Assembly (NCBI GenBank): GCA_903837025.1
Contig: CAILTC010000233.1
Location: 1 to 7,257, forward strand
Direction: 5' to 3'
DNA length: 7,257 nt
Origin: an uncultured Bacteroidota bacterium
Lineage (GTDB): Bacteria; Bacteroidota; Bacteroidia; Flavobacteriales; Flavobacteriaceae
Positions 1 through 5,080 of this stretch are shown piece by piece. Numbering within the stretch: position 1 is the first letter of the stretch; every line of letters begins with the position of its first letter. The notes under the pieces are model-generated. The model did not search any database, was not told where the DNA came from, and saw only the letters and a program-made list of their open reading frames with translations. The position numbers and the translations under genes are program-made.

Positions 1-11
1 ATTCAAAGAAA

Positions 12-206
12 ATGAAAAAAATAATCACCCTTGTAACAATTGCTTTATTTACAATTAGCGCTAACGCACAACAAACAAAACCTGCAGTAAAAGAAGGTGC
101 TAAAACCGAAGAAATGGCAAAATGTAAAATGAAAGATCCTAAAAAATGTTCTAAAGAAGATATGGCAAAAGGAAAAAAAGACGGCAAAAAATGTTGTGCT
201 AAATAA
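12..206 (+). CDS. Small exported Lys/Met/Cys-rich protein, unknown function
   Basis: Predicted 64-residue protein. Residues 1-19 form a clear Sec signal peptide: MKK, then a hydrophobic core (IITLVTIALFTI), then S-A-N-A with likely cleavage before QQ at 20-21. The mature part of about 45 residues is strongly basic (about 15 Lys) and low in complexity. It has Cys at 38, 46, 61 and 62 (the last two a Cys-Cys pair near the C-terminus) and Met at 35, 40 and 51. No family is recognised. The Cys/Met content would fit binding of a soft metal in the periplasm, but this is inference only; a generic small secreted protein is equally possible. The gene converges on hisS and ends before a strong terminator. 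Its promoter lies outside the window. The overlapping reverse-strand frame is a compositional shadow. Confidence 0.75.
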   Translation: MKKIITLVTIALFTISANAQQTKPAVKEGAKTEEMAKCKMKDPKKCSKEDMAKGKKDGKKCCAK

Positions 207-230
207 CAATTTGCTCTTTATAAAAAACAA

Positions 231-260
231 AAAATGCTTCGAAGTTTTCGAAGCATTTTT
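231..260. terminator. Bidirectional rho-independent-type terminator
   Basis: Perfect 13-bp stem AAAATGCTTCGAA (231-243) / TTCGAAGCATTTT (247-259) with a 3-nt loop GTT. T-rich sequence follows on the plus strand and A-rich sequence precedes it, so either strand gives a hairpin followed by U-rich RNA. It sits between the convergent small exported protein gene and hisS and can serve both. Confidence 0.88.
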
Positions 261-279
261 ATTTATGTTTTATTTTGAA

Positions 280-1650
280 TTAGGCTAAGGCTTGTTTCAA
301 TCCATCGAAATCAACTAAAAGTTGTTCGCCTGAGATTAAATTTTTCAAAGCAAATTTACCTTCACTCATTTCTGTTTCGCCAACGATAACTGCATAAGGA
401 ATTCCGCGTTTATCGGCATGCTGAAACTGTTTTCCCACCTTGATAGTATCGGGATATAATTCTACTTTTATTCCAAAACTTCGCAATTGCGTTATAGCTT
501 TCATCGAATAAAAAGCCTCTTTTTCGCCATAATTGATAAACAAAGCTTTGGAAGTTGAAGTCACGGTTTCCGGAAACAAATTCAATTCTTCAATCACCAA
601 ATAAATCCGGTCTAAACCAAAAGAAATTCCAACGCCGCTCATGTCTTTCAAGCCGAAAATTCCGGTCAAGTCATCATATCTTCCACCGCCACCGATAGAA
701 CCCATGGCAACTTGTTTGGGCGGAGCGATTTCAAAAATAGCACCCGTATAATAATTCAGTCCACGAGCGAGCGTCACGTCTAAATCTAAAATAGCGCTGT
801 TCAAACCAAGTTTAGTAACATTATCACATATAAAACGCAATTCTTCAACGCCTTTCAGCCCTTCTTGGGAAGAAGCTAATAAGCTAGAAAGTTGACTTAT
901 TTTTTCCGAAATGGTTCCCGTAAAATTAAATAAAGGCTGCACTTTTTCGATTGCTGATTCTGAGATTCCTTTTTCGATCATTTCCTTTTTTACGCCGTCT
1001 TCGCCTATTTTGTCGAGTTTGTCTAAGGCAACGGTAAAATCGATCAATTTATCTTTGGCACCAATAACTTCGGCAATTCCTGAAAGAATTTTACGATTAT
1101 TGATTTTGATGGTCACACCATTTAATCCTAGTTCCGTAAAAACCGAATCGTACAATTGCACTAATTCTACTTCTTGCCACAAGGATTTCGAACCCACAAC
1201 ATCGGCATCACATTGAAAAAATTCTCTAAAACGTCCTTTTTGCGGACGATCGGCACGCCAAACCGGTTGAATTTGGTACCGCTTAAACGGAAACTCAATT
1301 TCGCTTTGATGTTGCACGACATAACGCGCAAAAGGAACAGTTAAATCGTAACGCAACGCTTTTTCGGAGATACTTGAAGTCAGTTTATTACTTTCTTTAT
1401 TTTGCAATAAAGCGGCGTCGGCTTTCGCCAAATAATCCCCAGAATTCAAAATTTTAAAAATCAAACGATCACCTTCTTCGCCGTATTTCCCCATCAAGGT
1501 TTCGGAATTTTCGAAAGAAGGTGTTTCTATGGGTTGAAACCCAAATTTCTCAAAATTACTTTTGATAATTGCTATTATATATTGACGTTTTGCCACCTCA
1601 GCTGGTGAAAAATCTCTTGTTCCTTTTGGAATGCTTGGTTTCTGAGCCAT
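280..1650 (-). CDS. hisS: Histidine--tRNA ligase
   Basis: Cytoplasmic class II aminoacyl-tRNA synthetase that charges tRNA-His with histidine using ATP. It has 456 residues, longer than the roughly 424 of E. coli HisRS as I recall it, but in the usual range for Bacteroidota. Visible landmarks in order are: N-terminal PKGTRDFSP (8-16); R-Y-D-L-T-V-P (100-106); the motif 2 region (about 124-145, with [13 protein letters not shown] and [10 protein letters not shown]); the HisRS-specific [10 protein letters not shown] (294-303); glycine-rich GGGGRYDDL (320-328); and motif 3 [11 protein letters not shown] (341-351). The C-terminal anticodon-binding domain runs from about 365 to 456. The start is chosen from the ATG followed by [13 protein letters not shown], which matches the family N-terminus. 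The gene is monocistronic in this window. Its upstream leader region is occupied by a 7-bp repeat array. It ends at the shared terminator. Confidence 0.98.
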   Translation of the reverse strand: MAQKPSIPKGTRDFSPAEVAKRQYIIAIIKSNFEKFGFQPIETPSFENSETLMGKYGEEGDRLIFKILNSGDYLAKADAALLQNKESNKLTSSISEKALRYDLTVPFARYVVQHQSEIEFPFKRYQIQPVWRADRPQKGRFREFFQCDADVVGSKSLWQEVELVQLYDSVFTELGLNGVTIKINNRKILSGIAEVIGAKDKLIDFTVALDKLDKIGEDGVKKEMIEKGISESAIEKVQPLFNFTGTISEKISQLSSLLASSQEGLKGVEELRFICDNVTKLGLNSAILDLDVTLARGLNYYTGAIFEIAPPKQVAMGSIGGGGRYDDLTGIFGLKDMSGVGISFGLDRIYLVIEELNLFPETVTSTSKALFINYGEKEAFYSMKAITQLRSFGIKVELYPDTIKVGKQFQHADKRGIPYAVIVGETEMSEGKFALKNLISGEQLLVDFDGLKQALA

Positions 1651-1656
1651 TTTTTT

Positions 1657-1721
1657 AAGTTAGAAGTTAGGAGTTGGAAGCTGGAAGTTGGAAGTATTAC
1701 ACTTCCTACTTCCTACTTCAA
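1657..1721. repeat. 7-bp-period tandem array with inverted half
   Basis: The left half (1657-1691) is five heptamers of the form AAGTTGG with drift: AAGTTAG twice, then GAGTTGG, AAGCTGG and AAGTTGG. After a 9-nt interruption the right half (1701-1721) is three heptamers in the opposite orientation: ACTTCCT twice, then ACTTCAA. The halves fold back on each other: GGAAGTTGGAAGT (1683-1695) pairs with 1701-1713 with one mismatch over 13 bp, around a loop ATTAC. The array starts 6 nt upstream of the hisS start codon, so it probably lies in the hisS leader. Flavobacterial intergenic regions often carry such heptamers (recognition from memory). Confidence 0.85.
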
Positions 1722-1847
1722 GTTGCAAATATCTTGTTTTTTTAAAACAATTCTATTCAAAAAAGTATCTTTTATTAATGGGATGCTTGGGTACGACCTT
1801 CGATTCCTGTTTTTATTTAATGATGGAGCTATTCTAAAAATAAAAAA

Positions 1848-1935
1848 ACCACCCCGTACGTTGGGCACCCCTCCAAAGGAGGAGAATCTGTACAACTTCC
1901 CCTCCTTTGGAGGGGTGCCTAAAAGGCGGGGTGGT
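1848..1935. repeat. REPIN-like double palindrome (dispersed repeat)
   Basis: Nested inverted repeat. The outer 9-bp stem is ACCACCCCG (1848-1856) / CGGGGTGGT (1927-1935). Then come two opposed 7-nt unpaired stretches (1857-1863 and 1920-1926). The perfect 19-bp inner stem is GGCACCCCTCCAAAGGAGG (1864-1882) against 1901-1919, with an 18-nt loop. Each inner arm is itself a hairpin: CCTCC-AAA-GGAGG (1870-1882) and CCCCTCC-TTT-GGAGGGG (1899-1915). Two palindromes in inverted orientation is the architecture of a REPIN. The GC-rich sequence stands out from its AT-rich surroundings. I recognise the CCCCTCC-TTTGGAGGGG core from many Flavobacterium intergenic regions, where it produces spurious peptides. 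No transposase (RAYT) is present here. Confidence 0.85.
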
Positions 1936-1975
1936 CATATAGTGTTTTAATGATAAACTCCCTTTTGAATTCTAA

Positions 1976-2126
1976 TGCCCTAGCCCAGATTGAAATGGAA
2001 AGCCCGGACTGAAAAAAAGCTAATTTTTCTTGTCCTAAAAGAGCGACCAAGGGAAGCTCCTTTTTGGGCTAAGAAAAATAGTTTTTTTGAGGGAGGACTT
2101 GTAATGGAAAGCTAGAAATAGCTCCT
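1976..2126 (+). ncRNA. Candidate structured element with long hairpin (possible small RNA or dispersed repeat)
   Basis: Three parts are visible. The left end is GCCCTAGCCC followed by AGATTGAAATGGAAAGC (1977-2003). A long imperfect hairpin spans about 2013-2088: A-tract 2013-2018 with T-tract 2083-2088; CTA at 2020-2022 with 2079-2081; TTTTTCTT at 2024-2031 with AAGAAAAA at 2071-2078; CC at 2034-2035 with GG at 2067-2068; AAAA at 2037-2040 with T's at 2062-2065; AGC at 2042-2044 with GCT at 2056-2058. The right end is AATGGAAAGC followed by a 5-bp hairpin AGCTA-GAAA-TAGCT (2110-2123) with a GNRA-type loop, then CCTAA. AATGGAAAGC occurs in both ends (1994-2003 and 2103-2112). I recall ends of this type (CCCTAGCCC...AATAGCTCC) flanking variable hairpins in many Flavobacteriia genomes. 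A named Rfam motif such as Flavo-1 is possible but untested. Orientation and transcription are inferred. Confidence 0.5.
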
Positions 2127-2146
2127 AATGGAATAAATTATTGTTT

Positions 2147-2181
2147 TTGAAAACAACTCTGTAACAAAAATTGTATTTTCG
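2147..2181 (+). promoter_or_regulatory. Possible promoter for the ABC permease gene
   Basis: TATTTTCG (2174-2181) matches the Bacteroidota -7 consensus TAnnTTTG at all but one defined position. A TTG lies at 2147-2149 with a 24-nt spacer, slightly longer than the usual 17-23. Transcription would begin near 2186, giving a leader of about 10 nt before the ATG at 2197. This is a weak candidate. Confidence 0.3.
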
Positions 2182-2196
2182 TGTCAAATATGCACT

Positions 2197-3438
2197 ATGT
2201 TTAAATTATTCCGCGAAAACGTCCGAATTGCAATGGGTTCTATTAGAACACAATTGCTGCGCACCATACTTACTGTATTGATTATTGCTATTGGAATCAC
2301 GGCTTTGGTCGGGATTTTGACTGTAGTTTCGGCTTTAGAAAATACTATTTCGTCGGATTTTGCTTCGATGGGTGCCAATACTTTCAACATCAATCAATAC
2401 GAAAACACTTCGCGACGCCGTGGCGGTGAGGAAAGAGAGATCATCAATCCGATTATTTCCTATCCCGAGGCGGTTGCATTTAAGAGCAAATACAAATATC
2501 CACTTTCCGAAACTTCGATTTCATTTACGGCAACTTCGGCCGCCGAAGTAAAATATGAATCCACAAAAACGGATCCCGAAAATACCATTGTGGGTGTTGA
2601 CGAGCATTTTATAACCAATTCTGGTCTTGAAACCAGTTTGGGTAGAAACTTCACCGGATTCGATATTCAAAACAACAGTTATTCCTGTATTGTAGGTTCC
2701 GATTTTCAAAAAGGATTGCTCAAAGATATGAACCCAATCGACAAGATTATTTCTATTCGTGGCGCTAAATTCAAAGTTATTGGCGTGCTAAAAGAGAAAG
2801 GTTCGACCTTTGGCAACAGCCAAGATTTAAGGGTTTTAATTCCGATTCAGGTTGCGCGTTCCTTGTTTACGGCACCCAAAATAAATTACACGATGAGCAT
2901 CATGGTCGCCAAGAAAGAAATGCTGGATCAAGCCATTGATGACGCCAATAATACGATGCGAAGAGTTCGCAAATTGAGTCCAGTACAAGACAATAATTTT
3001 GCCGTTGTTCGAAGCGATGATCTTATCAACCGGATTCTTGGCATCACAAAATACCTCGGAATGGCATCGTGGCTTATCGGTATCATCACGGTTTTAGGCT
3101 CTTCTATCGCTTTGATGAATATTATGATTGTTTCGGTTACGGAACGCACGCGCGAAATTGGCGTTCGTAAAGCATTGGGCGCCAAAAGAAGCACCATCGC
3201 TTTTCAGTTTTTTATAGAAACTTTACTTATTGGTCAATTAGGAGGATTAGTAGGGATTATTTTCGGAATCGCAATCGGTTTTGCTTTAGCTACTGCCATG
3301 AATTTTGTATTTGTAATTCCTTGGGGCGCCATTATGGCGGCTTTTATAACCAGCTTTATTGTTGCTGTGGTTTCTGGATTGTATCCTGCGATAAAAGCAG
3401 CTTATTTAGACCCGATAGAAGCATTGCGATATGAATAG
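2197..3438 (+). CDS. ABC transporter permease, MacB/FtsX type
   Basis: Inner-membrane permease subunit of the MacB/LolC/FtsX (type VII) ABC superfamily, 413 residues. In order: a cytoplasmic N-terminus; TM1 (about 22-46, with LTVLIIAIGITALVGILTVV); a large periplasmic MacB-type core domain (about 50-280); TM2 (about 287-312); a cytoplasmic loop with the family hallmark EIGVRKALGAK (320-330), which couples to the ATPase; TM3 (about 342-368); TM4 (about 378-398); and the typical C-terminus DPIEALRYE. This is full length for the permease-only form; MacB itself carries a fused N-terminal ATPase, absent here. Such proteins drive export or mechanotransmission (macrolide, lipoprotein or peptide substrates), but the substrate cannot be read from the sequence. 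No ATP-binding gene flanks it, so it must partner with a subunit encoded elsewhere. A second ATG at 2190 opens a frame that stops after four codons. Confidence 0.93.
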   Translation: MFKLFRENVRIAMGSIRTQLLRTILTVLIIAIGITALVGILTVVSALENTISSDFASMGANTFNINQYENTSRRRGGEEREIINPIISYPEAVAFKSKYKYPLSETSISFTATSAAEVKYESTKTDPENTIVGVDEHFITNSGLETSLGRNFTGFDIQNNSYSCIVGSDFQKGLLKDMNPIDKIISIRGAKFKVIGVLKEKGSTFGNSQDLRVLIPIQVARSLFTAPKINYTMSIMVAKKEMLDQAIDDANNTMRRVRKLSPVQDNNFAVVRSDDLINRILGITKYLGMASWLIGIITVLGSSIALMNIMIVSVTERTREIGVRKALGAKRSTIAFQFFIETLLIGQLGGLVGIIFGIAIGFALATAMNFVFVIPWGAIMAAFITSFIVAVVSGLYPAIKAAYLDPIEALRYE

Positions 3439-3473
3439 TTCCAGGTTTCAGTTTTCAGGTTTCAGTTTTGAAA
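3439..3473. repeat. 7-bp-period tandem array immediately after a stop codon
   Basis: Five consecutive heptamers start at the base after the permease stop codon: TTCCAGG (3439-3445), TTTCAGT (3446-3452), TTTCAGG (3453-3459), TTTCAGT (3460-3466) and a degenerate TTTGAAA (3467-3473). The units alternate in the last base, G/T. They lie in the 74-bp convergent gap between the permease gene and prmC. I see no strong terminator there, only a weak, mismatched TTGAAAAG/CTTTCCAA pairing (about 3467-3492). Confidence 0.85.
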
Positions 3474-3512
3474 AGTCTATTTTTTCTTTCCAACAAAATC
3501 TTCAATCTAAAA

Positions 3513-4388
3513 TCAAACTTCACATCGAATCATCCGATCATTCCCGTAAATATCTTTGCGTAATTCGATGTTTTTAAAATTCATTTTTTCTAATAAATCA
3601 ACTGTTTCATTTCCTAAATACTGATTGATCTCGAAGAATAATTGTCCGTTTTGAGAAAGGTTTATCTGAGCCAATTCGGCTATTTTTCTATAAAAAATAA
3701 GCGCATCATCATCTTCGACAAAAAGAGCTAAATGCGGCTCATTGTCCAAAACATTTTTCTTGATTTCCTGTTTTTCCAATTCCCGAACATAAGGCGGATT
3801 CGAAACAATAATATCAAATTGTTGTTCTAAATTTTCGGTCTCCAAAATATTTTTTTCGATGAAAGTAACGTTAACACCGTTGATTTCTGCATTTTTTTTG
3901 GCCGTAGCCAAAGCCTTTTCAGAAATATCAATCGCAAAAACTTCGGCATTCGAAATGTTTTTTGCCAAAGAAATCGCGATGCAACCACTCCCCGTTCCAA
4001 TATCTAGGATTTTTAGCTGTTCACCCTTGGCTCTTGACTCTTGACTCTTGGCTTCTAAATTCTGACTTTCCAAAATCCATTCCACCAATTCTTCGGTTTC
4101 CGGTCTTGGAATCAAAACGGTTGAATTGACCTCGAAATCTAAACCATAAAAACTGGTTTTTCCTAATAGGTATTGAATGGGAATTTCTTTTTTGAGTTGT
4201 TCCAAAATCGAATTCCATTGCTGTATGGCTTCCTCCGAAAAAGTCAAATCAGGATTCAAAGCCAAATCAATTCTTTTCAATTGATTGTTTTCTTCTAAAA
4301 TCAAAAAGAAAAAACTCTCCGCTTCGCCAGCGTCGTAAATTGGCGTGAGTTGTTGAGTAAATAGGGTTCTATATTGTTTGATTTGCAT
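3513..4388 (-). CDS. prmC: Peptide chain release factor N5-glutamine methyltransferase
   Basis: S-adenosylmethionine-dependent enzyme that methylates the glutamine of the GGQ motif in release factors RF1/RF2 and so supports translation termination. It has 291 residues. The N-terminal helical substrate-binding domain is about 1-80, including IPIQYLLGKTSFYGLDF (69-85). Then come VLIPRPETEELVEW (91-104), the SAM-binding motif ILDIGTGSGCIA (127-138), the acidic FAIDIS (151-156), and the catalytic NPPY (197-200), which binds the substrate glutamine. FFEINQYLG (251-259) matches the family C-terminus. The linker between LVEW and ILDIG is 22 residues, against about 11 in E. coli PrmC as I recall it; the excess coincides with an in-frame 7-bp repeat array. 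Start ATG is at 4388. It lies 103 bp downstream of the GNAT gene and has its own good promoter candidate. Confidence 0.96.
   Translation of the reverse strand: MQIKQYRTLFTQQLTPIYDAGEAESFFFLILEENNQLKRIDLALNPDLTFSEEAIQQWNSILEQLKKEIPIQYLLGKTSFYGLDFEVNSTVLIPRPETEELVEWILESQNLEAKSQESRAKGEQLKILDIGTGSGCIAISLAKNISNAEVFAIDISEKALATAKKNAEINGVNVTFIEKNILETENLEQQFDIIVSNPPYVRELEKQEIKKNVLDNEPHLALFVEDDDALIFYRKIAELAQINLSQNGQLFFEINQYLGNETVDLLEKMNFKNIELRKDIYGNDRMIRCEV
4026..4067 (-). repeat. In-frame 7-bp-period array inside prmC
   Basis: Read on the minus strand from 4067, six heptamers follow each other: AGTCAGA, ATTTAGA, AGCCAAG, AGTCAAG, AGTCAAG, AGCCAAG. The last four are near-identical and the first two degenerate. 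Six units are 42 nt, exactly 14 codons, so the array keeps the prmC frame. It encodes residues 108-121, SQNLEAKSQESRAK, a charged and probably flexible linker between the N-terminal domain and the SAM-binding domain. Confidence 0.85.
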
Positions 4389-4440
4389 TTTATTTAATTC
4401 GTTTTTTAACTCTCTAGTGAAATTTACAGCAAGTTCTTTT

Positions 4441-4467
4441 TGTGATTTCTCCTTCGTCGAAATGACA
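4441..4467. repeat. Short palindromic dispersed repeat in the prmC leader
   Basis: 27-bp imperfect palindrome. Left arm TGTGATTTC (4441-4449) and right arm GAAATGACA (4459-4467) pair with one mismatch around the 9-nt centre TCCTTCGTC. Read on the minus strand it begins TGTCATTTCGACGAAGG and ends AGAAATCACA. I recognise this as a common repeat of Flavobacterium and related genomes (from memory, not searched). It occupies the start of the inferred prmC leader and shares two bases with the -7 box. Confidence 0.65.
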
Positions 4468-4497
4468 AATCTATAACGACAATGTTTATCATTACAA
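4466..4497 (-). promoter_or_regulatory. Bacteroidota-type promoter for prmC
   Basis: On the minus strand, TTG (4497-4495) is followed by a 21-nt spacer and TAGATTTG (4473-4466), a full match to TTG-N17-23-TAnnTTTG. The TTG is also the last sense codon of the GNAT gene. Transcription would start near 4461, giving a leader of about 70 nt that includes most of the palindromic repeat. prmC can therefore be transcribed apart from the GNAT gene. Confidence 0.55.
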
Positions 4498-4977
4498 TTC
4501 CTTCAACATCCAAACCGGACAAGAAACGTGACCAGTGCTTCCCATGGGGGAACAAATATATACGAAACCCGATTTTTTATACATTTTCTGGGCGTCGTGC
4601 ATAAAAGGCATGGTTTCAAGATAACATTTTTCGAAACCAAAATCTCGAGCAGTCTGCAAACATATTTCCATCATTTGGCTTCCGATTCCCAAACCCCGCG
4701 TTTCGGGTAAAAAATACATTTTTTGCAATTCGCATAATGTTTCAACTTCGTTTTCGAGTGGCGCAATTCCTGCTGCTCCAACAACTTTTCCGTTATTTTC
4801 GACCACAAAATAAGCTGATTTAGGCTTATTATATTCCTCAAACATGAGATCCAAATACGCATCGGCATAGGCAGTTCCTACTTTTGGGATATTCAATTCG
4901 TCAAAAACGTCCCTTATTAATTGTGCAACTTCCGGATTGTCTTTTTTTTCAATTTTTCGAATGAGCCAGTTTTCCAT
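4492..4977 (-). CDS. GNAT-family N-acetyltransferase
   Basis: 161-residue single-domain acetyltransferase of the Gcn5-related fold, which transfers an acetyl group from acetyl-CoA to an amine; the substrate cannot be told from the sequence. Visible features are the N-terminal IRKIEKKDNPEVAQLIRDVF (6-25, beta1-alpha1), AYFVVENNGKVVGAAGIAPL (55-74, beta2-beta3), and CELQKMYFLPETRGLGIGSQ (82-101). The last contains beta4 and the acetyl-CoA pyrophosphate-binding R-G-L-G-I-G (94-99, fitting Q/R-x-x-G-x-G/A). ETMPFMHDAQKMYKKSGF (121-138) is the usual alpha4 region. Length is normal. It is divergent from ribD across a 103-bp gap and lies upstream of prmC on the same strand. It is tempting to link it to protein modification because of prmC, but only proximity supports that. 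Confidence 0.92.
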   Translation of the reverse strand: MENWLIRKIEKKDNPEVAQLIRDVFDELNIPKVGTAYADAYLDLMFEEYNKPKSAYFVVENNGKVVGAAGIAPLENEVETLCELQKMYFLPETRGLGIGSQMMEICLQTARDFGFEKCYLETMPFMHDAQKMYKKSGFVYICSPMGSTGHVSCPVWMLKEL

Positions 4978-5000
4978 GTTTGAAATGCTTATTTATTCTA

Positions 5001-5033
5001 CAAAAATAGAAATTGTTTGTGGTAATTTTCCAA
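5001..5033 (-). promoter_or_regulatory. Bacteroidota-type promoter for the GNAT gene
   Basis: On the minus strand, TTG (5033-5031), a 22-nt spacer and TATTTTTG (5008-5001) fit TTG-N17-23-TAnnTTTG in full. Transcription would start near 4996, leaving a leader of about 20 nt before the ATG at 4977. Confidence 0.55.
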
Positions 5034-5067
5034 AGATCGAAAACTAAATCTTAAACACAAAAATCAT

Positions 5068-5075
5068 TACTTTTG
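5068..5075 (+). promoter_or_regulatory. -7 box just upstream of the ribD GTG start
   Basis: TACTTTTG (5068-5075) is a full match to TAnnTTTG, but no TTG lies at the right distance upstream. The box ends only 5 nt before the GTG at 5081, so a transcript from it would be leaderless or nearly so. There is no room for, and no sign of, an FMN riboswitch. Confidence 0.4.
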
Positions 5076-5080
5076 TAGCT

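Larger units (their letters stand above)
1651..2196. other. Repeat-rich intergenic region without credible genes
   Basis: The 546 bp between the divergent starts of hisS and the ABC permease gene hold no credible coding sequence. Two short open frames (about 1713-1895 on minus and 1723-1950 on plus) run through the palindromes and encode peptides such as PSFGGVPKRRGG, which are repeat sequence read as protein. The contents are a heptamer array (1657-1721), an unexplained AT-rich stretch (1722-1847), a REPIN-like palindrome (1848-1935), a hairpin element (about 1976-2126) and a candidate promoter for the permease. Confidence 0.8.

Noticed and set aside
911..1216. 101-codon plus-strand frame inside hisS
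   Set aside because: Antisense shadow of a fully conserved hisS coding region; the peptide has no recognisable domain.
1726..1760. hisS promoter on the minus strand (GATATTTG at 1733-1726)
   Set aside because: It lacks the first T of TAnnTTTG, and the nearest TTG motifs give spacers of 14 or 24 nt, outside the usual range. It is too weak to list.
1713..1950. Two overlapping open frames (minus 1713-1895, plus 1723-1950) as small genes
   Set aside because: Their C- or N-terminal halves are translations of the REPIN-like palindrome (FGGVP, RRGG strings on both strands). There is no family match by eye, no promoter and no conserved start.
1976..2126. CRISPR repeat or attachment site in the hairpin element
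   Set aside because: Only two copies of a 10-nt direct repeat are present, with no spacer pattern, and no cas or integrase gene is in the window.
3467..3492. Terminator between the permease gene and prmC (TTGAAAAG/CTTTCCAA)
   Set aside because: Eight base pairs with an internal mismatch and low GC, and no clean U-tract following. It is not convincing beside the strong hairpin at 231-259.
4021..4218. 65-codon minus-strand frame overlapping prmC
   Set aside because: Alternative frame of prmC. Its SQESRVKSQG tail is just the heptamer array read in another frame, as expected for a 7-bp period.
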